A stretch of DNA of 64,000 bases from Streptomyces canus (GCF_030815415.1 NZ_JAUSWW010000001.1:2294001-2358000); one strand, 5' to 3'; shown: positions 38,727 to 49,968, counted from the first letter of the stretch. Notes: generated by a model not told the origin, from the sequence alone. Numbers and translations: made by a program.

Positions 38727-39236
38727 TCAGCCGACCTCTGCGGCGAACGCCGCGTACGCGTCCTCGTCGAACAGGACGAACCTGATCTCCTCGACGTCGG
38801 TCTCCGCGGCCCGGACCGCCGCCACCGCGATGCGGGCGGCGTCCCGCATCGGCCAGCGGTAGACGCCGGTGGAGATGGCGGGGAAAGCGACGGTGCGGGC
38901 GCCGAGTTCGTCGGCGACGCGCAGGGATTCGCGGTAGCAGGAGGCCAGCAGGCCGGAGCGGTCCTCGGACCGGCTGAACACGGGCCCCACGGTGTGGATC
39001 ACCCAGCGGGCGTGCAGATTGCCCGCCGTGGTCGCGACCGCGCGGCCCGTCGCAAGGCCCTTGCCGTATTGGGAGGCCCGCAGCTTGCGGCAGTCCTCGA
39101 GGATCGCCGGGCCGCCGCGGCGGTGGATGGCGCCGTCGACGCCTCCGCCGCCGAGCAGCGAGGAGTTCGCCGCGTTGACGATGGCGTCGGCGCTCTCGCC
39201 GGTGATGTCGCCCTGGACGAGCGTGAGGGCGGTCAT
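38727..39236 (-). CDS. Macrodomain protein (O-acetyl-ADP-ribose deacetylase-like)
   Basis: A 169-residue macrodomain. It shows the MacroD-type signature: [38 protein letters not shown] and the diphosphate loop [15 protein letters not shown]. Such domains bind ADP-ribose and hydrolyse O-acetyl-ADP-ribose or mono-ADP-ribosyl links. Its start overlaps the stop of the FAD oxidoreductase gene by four bases (ATGA), so the two are translated together. A sirtuin that would make O-acetyl-ADP-ribose is encoded 9 kb away. Confidence 0.93.
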   Translation of the reverse strand: MTALTLVQGDITGESADAIVNAANSSLLGGGGVDGAIHRRGGPAILEDCRKLRASQYGKGLATGRAVATTAGNLHARWVIHTVGPVFSRSEDRSGLLASCYRESLRVADELGARTVAFPAISTGVYRWPMRDAARIAVAAVRAAETDVEEIRFVLFDEDAYAAFAAEVG

Positions 39237-40651
39237 GTCTGTCGCAGCCTTCTCCACGCCGCCTTCGCCGCGTTGTGCCCGGACATGCCGTGCACGCCCG
39301 GGCCCGGCGGGGTGGCGGAGGAGCAGATGAAGACGGCCGGGTGCGGGGTGGTGTACGGGGACAGCGACAGCTTGGGGCGCAGCAGGATCTGCAGTCCGGT
39401 GACCGCGCCGGAGCCGATGTCGCCGCCGACGTAGTTGGCGTTGCGGGCGGCCAGTTCGGGCGGGCCGGCGGTGGCGCGGGCCAGGACGAGGTCGCGGAAC
39501 CCCGGGGCGAAACGCTCCAGTTGGCGCTCGATGGCGTCGGTGAGGTCGCCGGTCCAGCCGCTGGGGACATGGCCGTAGGCCCAGAAGACCTGCTTGCCCT
39601 CGGGGGCCCGGGTGGGGTCCACCACGCTGGGCTGCACGGTGATCAGGAACGGTCTGTCGGGGGCCCTGCCCTCCCGGGACGCCGCGCGCAGGGCGGTGCT
39701 GATCTCGGCGGTGTTCGCGCCGATCTGCACGGTGCCGGCGGTGCGGGGCTCCGACGCGGTCCAGGGCACCGGGCCGTCGAGGGCGTAGTCGACCTTGAAG
39801 ACGCCCGGGCCGTACCGGTAGTTGTCGTAGTAGCGGCCGAAGCCGGCGATGCGGGCCAGCGCGGTGGGCGAGGTGTCGAAGATGTAGGCGCGGGCGGGCG
39901 GCAGGTCGTCGAGGCGTTTGACCTCGTAGTCGGTGTGGATGGCGCCGCCGAGGTCCTTGAGGTAGGCCGCGAGCGCGTCGGAGATGGACTGGGAGCCGCC
40001 ACGGGCGACGGGCCAGCCGCGCGCGTGCGCGGCGAGCGCGAAGACCAGGCCGATGGCGCCGGTGGCGAAGCCGGAGAGCGGCGCCATGACGTGCGCGACG
40101 AGACCGGCGAACAGCGCCTTGGCGCGCTCGTCGCGGAAGCGGCGCAGCAGCCAGGTCGACGGGGGCAGTCCGGCGAGGCCGAAGCGGGCGAGGGTGACCG
40201 GGTCGCGGGGCAGCGCGGTCAGCGGCAGCGACATGAAGTCCCGGACCAGGGTGTCCCATCGGGGCAGGAACGGCTCGACCAGTCTGCGGTACGCGCCAGC
40301 GTCGCGCGGCCCGAACGAGGCGGCCGTCTCGGCGACCGAACGGGACAGCACGGCGGCGGTGCCGTCGGTGAAGGGGTGGGCCATGGGGAGGTCGGCGTGC
40401 AGCCACTCCAGGCCGTACCGCTCCAGCGGAAGGGCGCGGAACGCGGGCGAGTTGATGCCCAGGGGGTGTGCCGCGGAGCACGGGTCGTGCCGGAAGCCCG
40501 GCAGGGTGAGTTCCTCGGTGCGGGCTCCCCCGCCGACGGTGTCGCGCGCCTCGAAGAGGGCCACGGAGAAGCCGCGGCGGGCCAGCTCCACGGCAGCGGT
40601 CAGTCCGTTGGGTCCCGCACCCACCACGCATGCGTCAAGCATCGACGGCAC
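39233..40651 (-). CDS. NAD(P)/FAD-dependent oxidoreductase, phytoene-desaturase-like
   Basis: A 472-residue flavoprotein. The N-terminal dinucleotide motif is [42 protein letters not shown], and the C-terminal FAD-binding block is the [18 protein letters not shown] segment typical of CrtI/PDSX-like amine-oxidase-superfamily proteins. Its substrate is unknown; there are no carotenoid genes nearby. GTG 40651 follows AAGGAGTCCGAAG; ATG 40642 is an in-frame alternative. It is the first gene of a coupled pair with the macrodomain. Confidence 0.9.
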   Translation of the reverse strand: MPSMLDACVVGAGPNGLTAAVELARRGFSVALFEARDTVGGGARTEELTLPGFRHDPCSAAHPLGINSPAFRALPLERYGLEWLHADLPMAHPFTDGTAAVLSRSVAETAASFGPRDAGAYRRLVEPFLPRWDTLVRDFMSLPLTALPRDPVTLARFGLAGLPPSTWLLRRFRDERAKALFAGLVAHVMAPLSGFATGAIGLVFALAAHARGWPVARGGSQSISDALAAYLKDLGGAIHTDYEVKRLDDLPPARAYIFDTSPTALARIAGFGRYYDNYRYGPGVFKVDYALDGPVPWTASEPRTAGTVQIGANTAEISTALRAASREGRAPDRPFLITVQPSVVDPTRAPEGKQVFWAYGHVPSGWTGDLTDAIERQLERFAPGFRDLVLARATAGPPELAARNANYVGGDIGSGAVTGLQILLRPKLSLSPYTTPHPAVFICSSATPPGPGVHGMSGHNAAKAAWRRLRQT

Positions 40652-40808
40652 CTTCGGACTCCTTCGTCAGCCGATGGCCACTGGATCAGGATAGGACGGG
40701 GCACCGTCGGTCCCGGGTCGCGGGGGACTGGAGCGCGGACGGTGTCCGGACGGTCACCTTCGGTGGCGGACCGCGGAACCCGGCCGCCCCTGCCCGCCGG
40801 ACCGCGCC

Positions 40809-41654
40809 TCAGACCCCGCCCGCCAGCAGCCCCATGATCCGCCGTGCCGTCGCCGCGTCCCGTGCCGTGGTGAACGGCAGGGTGTTGCCGCCGGTGACGC
40901 GGAACGGCTCGCCGGTGATGGTCAGATGGGCGCCGCCCGCCTCCTCGACGAGGAGCAGGCCCGCCGCGTGGTCCCAGGCCGCCTCCCAGGAGAAGGCGGT
41001 GGCGTCCAGCCGGCCGCGGGCGATGGCGAGATATTCCAGGCCGGCGGAACCGCAGGCGCGGGGAGCGATGCCGTCCGTCCACAGCCCCAGCAGGGCGCGC
41101 TTCTGCTCGTCCGTCGTGTAGTCCGGGTGGGAGGTCGCCACTTCGAGGTCCCGGCCGGGCTCCGGCGGCCCGGCGAACAGCCGCTCGCCGTCGAGGAACG
41201 CGCCCTGGCCCCGTACGGCGGTGGCGAGCTGGTCACGAGCCGGCGCGTAGATCCAGGAGGCGTGCAGCACGCCGCCCCGGGCGAGCGCGACGAGGGTGCT
41301 GAAGCCGTCCTCCCCGCGCACGAACTGCCGTGTGCCGTCGACCGGGTCGACGATCCAGACCGGGGCGTCGCCCCGTATCGCCTCGTACGAGGCCGGGTTG
41401 GCGTGCACCGCTTCCTCGCCGACCACGACGGAGCCGGGCAGGAGGGCGCCGAGCGCTTCGGTGAGGTGCTGCTCGGCCAGCCGGTCGGCGTCCGTCACCA
41501 GGTCGTGCGGTCCGCTCTTCTGGTCGACCTCGTGCGCGGCGAGCTGACGGAAGCGGGGCATGATCTCGGCCGCGGCGGCCTTGCGGAGGGCCTCCTCCAC
41601 GTCGGCCGAGTGGCGGGCGAGAAACTCGTCGATGGTTTCCGTGTCGTCGATCAT
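40809..41654 (-). CDS. Inositol monophosphatase-family enzyme
   Basis: A 281-residue lithium-sensitive-type phosphatase. Metal site motifs: VVVGEEAV, WIVDPVDGTRQFVRG and, C-terminal, EAAWDHAAGLLLVEEAGG. The family includes inositol monophosphatase, histidinol-phosphatase and 3'-phosphoadenosine nucleotidase; sequence alone does not decide, although the Streptomyces histidinol-phosphatase HisN has a similar length and DPVDGTxxF pattern. ATG 41654 is chosen by family length. Confidence 0.88.
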   Translation of the reverse strand: MIDDTETIDEFLARHSADVEEALRKAAAAEIMPRFRQLAAHEVDQKSGPHDLVTDADRLAEQHLTEALGALLPGSVVVGEEAVHANPASYEAIRGDAPVWIVDPVDGTRQFVRGEDGFSTLVALARGGVLHASWIYAPARDQLATAVRGQGAFLDGERLFAGPPEPGRDLEVATSHPDYTTDEQKRALLGLWTDGIAPRACGSAGLEYLAIARGRLDATAFSWEAAWDHAAGLLLVEEAGGAHLTITGEPFRVTGGNTLPFTTARDAATARRIMGLLAGGV

Positions 41655-41769
41655 GACTCCATAAGAGCATGCCCCACTGACAATCCCCACCCGATGGGTG
41701 GACTGTGGGTGGAATCACGCTGAATACCGGGATATGGGATCAACGGCCGGGAGCGGGCGTGGCGTGGGC

Positions 41770-43596
41770 TCAGCGGCCCACCGCGTACCCCTGCATCCCG
41801 CGCGGATTCGCCGCCGCCGACAGGATCCCGGTCCCCGGATCCCGGGCGACCGCGCACAGCCGTCCCTCGGACCAGGGGTCGCCGACCGTCACGTCATGCC
41901 CGCGCCGCCGCAGCTCCTCGACGACCCCGGCATCCGTCCGGGCCTCGACCGTCACGCTGGCGGGCCGCATGCCGCGCGGGTAGAAGGACCCCGGGAAGCT
42001 GTCGTTGTGCCAGTTGGGCGCGTCGATCGCGCCTTGCAGGTCGAGGCTCCCGCGCACCGCCGGGCGCAGCGCGACCGCGAGGAAGAAGTGCAGCTGCCAC
42101 TGGTCCTGCTGGTCCCCGCCGGGTGTGCCGAAGGCCATGACGGGCACGCCGTCGCGCAGCGCGATCGAGGGCGTGAGGGTGGTCCGGGGGCGGCGGCCCG
42201 GCGTCAGCGAGTTCGGCAGGCCCTCCTCCAGCCAGGTCATCTGGAGCCGGGTGCCGAGCGGGAAGCCCAGTTCGGGCACGACGGGGTTGGACTGGAGCCA
42301 GCCGCCGCTGGGGGTGGCGGCGACCATGTTGCCCCAGCGGTCGACGACGTCGAGGTGGCAGGTGTCGCCGCGGGTGGTGCCGTCGGCGGCCACCTCGGGT
42401 TCGCCGGGCACCGGGGAGGCCGGGCTCTTGGCGACGGTGGGCTCCCCCGCCCCCATGGGGCTGAAGGCGGGGTCGTCCGTGGTGACCACGTGCGCGTGCG
42501 CGCTCAGCCGGGGCGCGCGCCCGCCGGGGCTGCCGGGCCGCAGTTCGTACGAGGCCTTGTCGCCGACCAGGGCCCGCCGCTGCGCGTTGTACGCGTCCGT
42601 GAGCAGCTCGTCGAGCGGTACGTCGGCCGCGTCGCCGTACCAGGCCTCGCGGTCGGCCATGGCGAGCTTGCAGCCCTCGATCAGCAGGTGGACGTAGTCG
42701 GCGGACCCGTATGCGGGCAGCTCGGCCGGGAGCAGCGCGAGTTGCTGGAGGAGCGCCGGGCCCTGGCTCCAGGGGCCGGCCTTGCAGAGCGTCCACCCCT
42801 TCCAGTCGTACGTCGCCGGGGTCTCGTAGGTCGCGGACCACCCGGCAAGGTCGTCGGCCGTCAGCGTGCCGGCGTGCCGCTCCCCGCTGGTGTCCAGGGT
42901 GGGCCGCCGCGCCTGCCGTACGAGCGCCTCGCCGATGAAGCCGGTCCGCCAGATCTCCCGCGCCGCCTCGATCTGTGCGACCCGGTCGCCCGCCGCGCCG
43001 GCCTCGGCGAGCAGCCGCTTCCAGGTGGCGGCCAGCGCGGGGTTGCGGAACAGCTCGCCGGGCCGGGGCGGCTGTCCGCCGGGCAGGTAGATCTCCGCGG
43101 ACGAGGTCCACTCGGTCTCGAACAGTTCCCGGACGGTCTCGACGGTCGCTCCGACGTTGTCCACGGGCGCGTGTCCGTCCTCGGCGTACCCGATGGCGTA
43201 CCGGAGCACCTCGGCGAGGGGCTTGGTCCCGTGATCGCGGAGCAGGAGCATCCAGGCGTCGAAGGCGCCGGGGACGGCGGCCGCGAGGGGTCCCGTGCCG
43301 GGGACGAGGTCCAGCCCGAGCTCCTTGTAGTGCGCGACGGAGGCTCCGGCCGGGGCGACGCCCTGTCCGCACAGCACCCGTACCTCGCCGCCCGCCGGGG
43401 CGAGCAGGATCGGCACCTCTCCGGCGGGCCCGTTGAGGTGCGGTTCGACCACGTGCAGCACGAACGCCCCCGCCACGGCCGCGTCGTAGGCGTTGCCGCC
43501 GTCCTCCAGGACGGCCATCGCCGACTGCGAGGCGAGCCAGTGGGTGGAGGACACCATGCCGAAGGTGCCCTGGAGGGTGGGGCGGGTGGTGAACAC
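41770..43596 (-). CDS. Gamma-glutamyltransferase-family Ntn hydrolase
   Basis: A 608-residue protein of the Ggt family, probably a self-cleaving two-subunit enzyme. The probable catalytic Thr lies in the segment GDTCHLDVVDRWGNMVAATPSGGW, and the C-terminal part has LQMTWLEEGLPNSLTPGRRPRTTLTPSIALRDGVPVMAFGTPGGDQQDQWQ, with the FGTPGGD glycine-rich loop. There is no signal peptide, so it is cytoplasmic, unlike secreted Ggt. GTG 43596 follows GAGGAGTCCGCCC. Substrate uncertain: glutathione-like thiols are not made in Streptomyces, so a gamma-glutamyl amide or a cephalosporin-acylase-like reaction is possible. Confidence 0.9.
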   Translation of the reverse strand: MFTTRPTLQGTFGMVSSTHWLASQSAMAVLEDGGNAYDAAVAGAFVLHVVEPHLNGPAGEVPILLAPAGGEVRVLCGQGVAPAGASVAHYKELGLDLVPGTGPLAAAVPGAFDAWMLLLRDHGTKPLAEVLRYAIGYAEDGHAPVDNVGATVETVRELFETEWTSSAEIYLPGGQPPRPGELFRNPALAATWKRLLAEAGAAGDRVAQIEAAREIWRTGFIGEALVRQARRPTLDTSGERHAGTLTADDLAGWSATYETPATYDWKGWTLCKAGPWSQGPALLQQLALLPAELPAYGSADYVHLLIEGCKLAMADREAWYGDAADVPLDELLTDAYNAQRRALVGDKASYELRPGSPGGRAPRLSAHAHVVTTDDPAFSPMGAGEPTVAKSPASPVPGEPEVAADGTTRGDTCHLDVVDRWGNMVAATPSGGWLQSNPVVPELGFPLGTRLQMTWLEEGLPNSLTPGRRPRTTLTPSIALRDGVPVMAFGTPGGDQQDQWQLHFFLAVALRPAVRGSLDLQGAIDAPNWHNDSFPGSFYPRGMRPASVTVEARTDAGVVEELRRRGHDVTVGDPWSEGRLCAVARDPGTGILSAAANPRGMQGYAVGR

Positions 43597-43648
43597 GGGC
43601 GGACTCCTCACTGCGGGGGCGGCGCTGCACATGATCGTACGAAGGAGG

Positions 43649-44476
43649 CTATGCGGGCCGTGTGCCCGCCGTGAGGAGATGTCCGCTGATCCCCAGGAGC
43701 GTCGGTTCCGACTCGATGCGGCGGCTCGCCGCCAGGACGGCCTCACGGCGTTCCGGGTCGTCCAGCCAGTCCTCGACGCCGCCCATCAGCCAGGCGGCGC
43801 CCTCCAGGCCGTACTGGCCGTCGACGGTGAGCCCGGCGTCGGTGAACTCGGCGGGGGCCTCGTCGGGCCGGGCGAAGTAGGCGGTGGTGAACAGGCCGCC
43901 TTCGGTGCCGTGCCGCCCGTGGTCGCCGACCGCGTCGGTACGGGCGCGCTGCGCCGGGTCGAAGTAGCGCTCCTCGCGCAGCAGGTCGTGCAGTCCCGCG
44001 AACCGGTTGATGGTCGCCGCGACCACCGGTCCACCGGGCCGGACCACCCGGCAGGCCTCCGCCAACGCCCTGACCCGGTCGGCGCGTTCGGGCAGGTGGT
44101 ACAGCGGGCCGAGCAGCAGTACCACGTCGTGGGCGGCGTCGGCGGCGGGCAGTTCGCGGGCGTCACCGGCGCGCGCGGTGACGCCGGGGATCCGTGCCGC
44201 CTGCTCCACGTGGAGCGGTACGGGATCGACGAGGTCGACCTCGTACCCGTCCCGCACCAGCCACTCCGCGTGCACCCCGCTGCCGCCGCCGACGTCCAGC
44301 ACCCGGGCCGGCGCCGGGGGCAGCAGCCGTCGCAGCACGTCCTGCGTACGCCAGAACTCCAGCCGCCCGGCGGGAGCCCCTCCGTCCCGCAGGCGGGCAT
44401 CCTCGTTGCCGCGTGTGTAGTAGGCGAGGATCTCGTCTCGGACGGCGGGCTGCCGGGGCTGTGTCGTCTCTGTCAT
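43649..44476 (-). CDS. Class I SAM-dependent methyltransferase
   Basis: A 275-residue methyltransferase of the UbiE/Methyltransf_25 type. Motif I is RVLDVGGGSGVHAEWL, motif post-I YEVDLVDPVPLHV, motif II region HDVVLLLGPLYHLPERADRVRALAEACRVVRPGG. Acceptor unknown. ATG 44476 is preferred to the upstream in-frame codon at 44512, which would place an atypical 12-residue leader. It follows the response-regulator gene's end by 42 bases on the same strand but in the same direction it precedes the Ggt-family gene by 52 bases. Confidence 0.87.
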   Translation of the reverse strand: MTETTQPRQPAVRDEILAYYTRGNEDARLRDGGAPAGRLEFWRTQDVLRRLLPPAPARVLDVGGGSGVHAEWLVRDGYEVDLVDPVPLHVEQAARIPGVTARAGDARELPAADAAHDVVLLLGPLYHLPERADRVRALAEACRVVRPGGPVVAATINRFAGLHDLLREERYFDPAQRARTDAVGDHGRHGTEGGLFTTAYFARPDEAPAEFTDAGLTVDGQYGLEGAAWLMGGVEDWLDDPERREAVLAASRRIESEPTLLGISGHLLTAGTRPA

Positions 44477-44518
44477 GGCACCAGCGTGCTGATCGGTGCC
44501 TCTGCCAGGCAACGGAAT

Positions 44519-45178
44519 TCACTCGCGCGCCCGCACCAGCCCCGACTCGTAGGCGAACACAACCAGTTGGGCCCGGTCCCGGGCCCCCAGTTTCGTCATC
44601 GCCCGGCTGACGTGCGTCTTGACCGTGAACGGGCTGATGACCATGTGCGCGGCGATCTCCTCGTTGGTCAGCCCCCGCGCGGCCAGGGCCGTCACCTCGC
44701 GTTCGCGAGGGGTGAGGCACTCCAGGCCGGGGGCCGTGGCGCGGTCCGGGGGTCTGGAGACGAACTCGCCGATCAGGGTGCGGGTGACCGACGGCGACAG
44801 CAACGCCTCGCCGCCCGCCACCACGTCGATCGCCTGCAACAGGTCCGCCGGGTCCGTGTCCTTCAGCAGGAAGCCGCTGGCGCCGGCGCGCAGCGCCTCG
44901 AAGACATAGCTGTCGAGGCCGTAGTTGGTGAGGATCACCACGCGCACCCCGGCCAGTGCGGGGTCCGCGGCGATACGGCGTGTCGCCTCGATGCCCGTCA
45001 TCACCGGCATCTGCACGTCGACCAGTGCGATGTCGGGCACCTCGGCCCGCACCAGCGCCAGGCCCTGTTCCCCGTCGGCCGCCTCACCGACCACCTCGAT
45101 GCCGTCCTCGGCCTCCAGCAGGGCCCGGAACCCGGCCCGCATCAGCGCCTGGTCGTCGACGAGCGCCACCCGGATCAT
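44519..45178 (-). CDS. NarL/FixJ-family response regulator
   Basis: A 219-residue two-component regulator. Receiver domain 1-120 with acidic pocket VDDQ, phospho-Asp in PDIALVDVQMPVMTG, Thr in VILTNYG and Lys in FLLKDTD. LuxR-type HTH about 150-210: LTPREREVTALAARGLTNEEIAAHMVISPFTVKTHVSRAMTKL. ATG 45178 overlaps the kinase stop (ATGA), so the pair is coupled. Its targets are unknown; hairpins upstream of the neighbouring AhpD-like gene are candidates. Confidence 0.95.
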   Translation of the reverse strand: MIRVALVDDQALMRAGFRALLEAEDGIEVVGEAADGEQGLALVRAEVPDIALVDVQMPVMTGIEATRRIAADPALAGVRVVILTNYGLDSYVFEALRAGASGFLLKDTDPADLLQAIDVVAGGEALLSPSVTRTLIGEFVSRPPDRATAPGLECLTPREREVTALAARGLTNEEIAAHMVISPFTVKTHVSRAMTKLGARDRAQLVVFAYESGLVRARE

Positions 45179-46278
45179 CCGGCCTCCCCCACCGGCAGCT
45201 CGGCCCGCACCGTGAAGCCGCCCTCCGTACGCGGGGCGGCGTACAGGGTCCCGCCGAGCGCCGTCACCCGCTCCCGCATGCCGGTCAGGCCGATGCCCGG
45301 CGCGAAGGGCCGGTCCGGGGCGGCGTTCCCGTCGTCCTCCACGGCCACCGTGACCCGGTCCTCCTCGTAGGCGAGCCGCACCCGCACCTTCGCCGGCCCT
45401 GCATGCCGTGCCGCGTTCGTCAGCGCCTCCTGCACGGTGCGGTACACCGCCTTCTCGACCGTCGCGCCCAGCTCGCACTCCTCGCCCGTCACCGTCAGGT
45501 CCACCGCGAGGCCGGCGGCCCGCGCCCGCTCCACCAGCAGTGCGGGCGTGCCGACGACCTCGTCGGTGCGCAGGACCTCCAGCGTGGACCGCAGTTCCCG
45601 CATGGCCTCGCCGCTCGCCTCCTGGATGGCCAGCAGGGCGGGCGGTATCTCCTCGCCCCGTTTACGGGCGAGGTGCACCGCGACGCCCGCCTGGAGCTTG
45701 ACGATCGAGATGCTGTGGGTGAGGGAGTCGTGCAACTCACGGGCGATCCGCAGGCGTTCCTCACCGGCCCGGCGCAGCGCCGCCTCCTCACGGGTGCGTT
45801 CCGCCTCCAGGGCGCGCTGTTCGGTCTGGCGCAGATACGCCTGCCAGTTGCGGTCGGCGAGGCCGGTCACCGCCGCGAACAGGAACCAGCCCGCGAGCAG
45901 CGCCGCGTTCTCCACGATGTCCCGGGTGGCCGGGCCCGTCGCCACGTACGCCGCCAGGTACAGCCCGCTCGCCAGCAGGGCCCAGCCCCGGTGCCCCACC
46001 CGTGCCGCCGTGTGCACGGCGGCCAGGACGGGCAGGGCGGCCGGCAGTCCGGGCTGCGCGTGCAGGACGTACGCCGCGCCGGAGGCGGTCGAGACGGCCA
46101 GCACCGCCCGTGGGGCCGGCCGGTAGAAGGCCAGTGCGGCCGAACTCACCGCCACCAGGCCGTAGTCCAGCCATCCCCTGTCCCCGTCGAAGGCGACCGT
46201 GGTCATCGCCAACGCGCCGACCACGACCGCCAGCGCCGCGTCGGCCAGCCCTTTGTGTGTGACCATGTGCCCGCCCAT
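45175..46278 (-). CDS. NarL-type sensor histidine kinase (DesK/LiaS-like)
   Basis: A 367-residue membrane histidine kinase. About five hydrophobic helices in 1-145 form a sensor without a large extracellular loop. The HisKA_3 dimerisation motif is RIARELHDSLTHSISIVKLQAGVA with the phospho-His in ELHDS. The HATPase domain has VQEALTNAARHAG, DDGNAAPD and GIGLTGMRERVTALGG boxes. It phosphorylates the coupled response regulator. The stimulus is probably membrane-related, but nothing in the sequence names it. Confidence 0.94.
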   Translation of the reverse strand: MGGHMVTHKGLADAALAVVVGALAMTTVAFDGDRGWLDYGLVAVSSAALAFYRPAPRAVLAVSTASGAAYVLHAQPGLPAALPVLAAVHTAARVGHRGWALLASGLYLAAYVATGPATRDIVENAALLAGWFLFAAVTGLADRNWQAYLRQTEQRALEAERTREEAALRRAGEERLRIARELHDSLTHSISIVKLQAGVAVHLARKRGEEIPPALLAIQEASGEAMRELRSTLEVLRTDEVVGTPALLVERARAAGLAVDLTVTGEECELGATVEKAVYRTVQEALTNAARHAGPAKVRVRLAYEEDRVTVAVEDDGNAAPDRPFAPGIGLTGMRERVTALGGTLYAAPRTEGGFTVRAELPVGEAG

Positions 46279-46409
46279 GTCCGCACACTAGAGGGCCCCG
46301 CCGACACCCGCGTCAGCCCTGTGGACAACTCTGCGACTACTCCCGCCGTAGTACGCCGCGGGCTCGTCCCGCCCCCCGGGCGCAGCGCCGACTCCCTTCG
46401 GACGTACGA

Positions 46410-46429
46410 CGACCGGGGGCACCCGGTCG
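46410..46429. promoter_or_regulatory. Inverted repeat before the AhpD-like gene
   Basis: CGACCGGG and CCCGGTCG flank GGCA, an 8-bp perfect stem ending 16 bases before ATG 46446, in the 167-base gap divergent from the kinase. A second, weaker pair ACTAC/GTAGT is at 46336-46352. Either could be an operator or an RNA stem that limits translation. Confidence 0.35.
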
Positions 46430-46445
46430 GCGCACGCTGCTGTCC

Positions 46446-47450
46446 ATGTCCACACCCTTCCGCTACACCGAGCCACAGCCGCCCAAGGCGGCCACCGGTC
46501 GCGTCGCCGAGGTCTACGAACAGCTCGCCCGCGAGTTCGGCATCGACGAACCGGTCACCTTCGTGGTCCTCTCCTCCGCCCCCGAACTCCTCGCCCCAGC
46601 CTGGGCGCTGATGCGCGAGTCGTTGATCGCGGGCCCCGGCAGCCGCACCGGCAAGGAGCTGGCGGCGCTCGGGGTGTCGCTCGCCAACCGGTGTCCGTTC
46701 TGCGTGGACGCGCACACCGTGCTGCTGCACGCCACCGGCGACCACGCCCTGGCCGAACGCCTCGCGCGCGGGGAGCGGCCCGAGAACGAGGAGCACGCGC
46801 GCGTGCTGGAGTGGGGAAAGCAGACCCGTGTACCGGGCGGTCTCGGCCCCGAGCCGTATCCGTTCCCGGGCGAGGACGCCCCGGGCTACCTCGGCACCGC
46901 GCTCGCCTTCCACTTCATCAACCGGATCGTCTCCGCGCTGGTGACCGAGAACCTGCTGCCGGGCAACGTCCAGCGCTTCCGCGCGGTCCGCAGTCTCGCG
47001 GGCCGCACGCTGGCCCGGACCGTACGCCGGCCGGCCCGGCCCGGCGCCGCACTCGCGCTGCTCGACCTCCCCGACCCCGGCGAGTCCCCCGCGTGGGCGG
47101 GTGGCACGGCCGTCGGTCCCGCCTACGCGGCGTTGCTCAGGGCTGCCATGGCGGGTGGCGCCCTGCTCGACGCCGACGACCAGGATCTCGTGGAGGAGGT
47201 CCTGCTGGACTGGGACGGAGCGCACCCGTCCCTCACCCCGGACCCCTTCCCCGACCGGCGCGAGCGGCCCGGGGCCCGCCTCGCGCTGCTGGCCGCCCTC
47301 GCGCCGTACCGCATCACCGACGAGGACGTCGCCGCCTGGCGCCGCCCGGAACACACCGACCACTGTCTGGTGCACCTCGTCGCGTACGGGGCGTTCCTGG
47401 CGGTCGACCGGATCGAATCGGCGTTCACCCGCAACTCCGTGCGGACATAA
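46446..47450 (+). CDS. Carboxymuconolactone decarboxylase/AhpD-like protein
   Basis: A 334-residue helical protein of the AhpD-like fold. The redox motif CPFCVDAHT (C-x-x-C-x3-H) is intact near residues 81-89, after RTGKELAALGVSLANR. AhpD-type proteins act as thiol-disulfide adaptors or peroxidases. The length, about twice that of AhpD, suggests two fold units of which only the first keeps the cysteines. Function in this context unknown. It faces away from the two-component system. Confidence 0.85.
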   Translation: MSTPFRYTEPQPPKAATGRVAEVYEQLAREFGIDEPVTFVVLSSAPELLAPAWALMRESLIAGPGSRTGKELAALGVSLANRCPFCVDAHTVLLHATGDHALAERLARGERPENEEHARVLEWGKQTRVPGGLGPEPYPFPGEDAPGYLGTALAFHFINRIVSALVTENLLPGNVQRFRAVRSLAGRTLARTVRRPARPGAALALLDLPDPGESPAWAGGTAVGPAYAALLRAAMAGGALLDADDQDLVEEVLLDWDGAHPSLTPDPFPDRRERPGARLALLAALAPYRITDEDVAAWRRPEHTDHCLVHLVAYGAFLAVDRIESAFTRNSVRT

Positions 47451-47600
47451 CGGGACACACAACGCGTCAACTACGGGCCGCTGTCACCGCACATGCACGG
47501 AGCGAGTTGGCACTTTCGCCCCACAGGGAGTCGTGTGACACTGTCGTCCCGTCCGCAGTGCGGACACCTTCCGCACCGTCCCCCACGGAAAAGTGCGCCT

Positions 47601-48257
47601 GTGCGTTCCCTTCCTCTGCCGCTCGCCCTGACCGCGCGTCTGTCCCCGGTCGTCGTGCTCGCCGCCGCGGGCTGGTCGCTCTCCTCAGGACCGGCCCCGA
47701 CCGCCGACAACGACTCCGCGTCGAAGGGCGGCGGCACGCGATCCGCGTCGGCCCCCGCGACGGCGGCGGCCTCGAAGGCCTACGCCGCGGCTCCCTCGCC
47801 CTGCGGCAGTGTCTCCACGAAGAACATCAAGTCCCTGGTCCCGGGCGCCAAGTCGGCCGGCAAGGAGATCCCGTCGACGGACACGAAGCTCCGCCGCACC
47901 TGCTCCTGGAACGCGCTCAAGGGGTACGACTACCGCTGGCTCGACGTGTCCTTCGAGATCATGGACTCGGACGAAGCGGCGCAGACCTCGTACAAGGAGC
48001 GCATCGAGGAGAAGAGCGGCGGAGGGGACGTGCCGGGCCTGGGCGACCAGGGCTACTCGGTCGTGAACCTCACCACCGAGGACAAGCAGCAGACCCGCGA
48101 GGGCACGGTCATCGTCCAGGCCTCCAACGCGCTGGTGATCATCACCTACAACGGCAGCGACTTCGAGTCGAAGAAGGCGCCCGACACGGATGTGATCAAC
48201 AAGGGCGCCATCAAGGCGGCCAAGGACGCGGTGGCAGCACTGGAGGGCGGCCAGTGA
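47601..48257 (+). CDS. Secreted DUF3558-like protein with a lost lipobox cysteine
   Basis: A 218-residue exported protein. The signal segment is LPLPLALTARLSPVVVLAAAGW, followed by a Ser/Ala/Gly-rich linker. The body has the DUF3558-like pattern: PCGSVSTKNIKSLVPGAKSAG, CSWNALKGYDYRWLDVSFEIM and GLGDQGYSVV, with one conserved Cys pair. Relatives are usually lipoproteins with AGCSS; here the residue at the lipobox is Trp (TGG), one base from Cys (TGC), so the protein may be released or poorly processed. GTG 47601 gives the signal peptide; there is no strong ribosome-binding site. Confidence 0.75.
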   Translation: MRSLPLPLALTARLSPVVVLAAAGWSLSSGPAPTADNDSASKGGGTRSASAPATAAASKAYAAAPSPCGSVSTKNIKSLVPGAKSAGKEIPSTDTKLRRTCSWNALKGYDYRWLDVSFEIMDSDEAAQTSYKERIEEKSGGGDVPGLGDQGYSVVNLTTEDKQQTREGTVIVQASNALVIITYNGSDFESKKAPDTDVINKGAIKAAKDAVAALEGGQ

Positions 48258-48281
48258 CGACCGCCCTCCCAGTCCCGGACA

Positions 48282-49838
<1,557 letters not shown>

Positions 49839-49891
49839 GGGCAGGCCAATCGGTAAGAGCGGGACGGGATAGGCCGTGCGGGGGCCCTGGA

Positions 49892-49927
49892 CCCTTCTCC
49901 GCCCCGGGACGGCGGGGCGGAGAAGGG
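49892..49927 (-). terminator. Strong hairpin between the LLM oxidoreductase and NCS1 permease genes
   Basis: CCCTTCTCCGCCCCG pairs perfectly with CGGGGCGGAGAAGGG across a GGACGG loop: a 15-bp stem 42 bases past the oxidoreductase stop and 54 bases before the permease start codon. It probably terminates the catabolic operon. Confidence 0.7.
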
Positions 49928-49968
49928 GGACAAGGTGTGGGGGGTCGGGGGGAACGGGGGTGCGGGGG

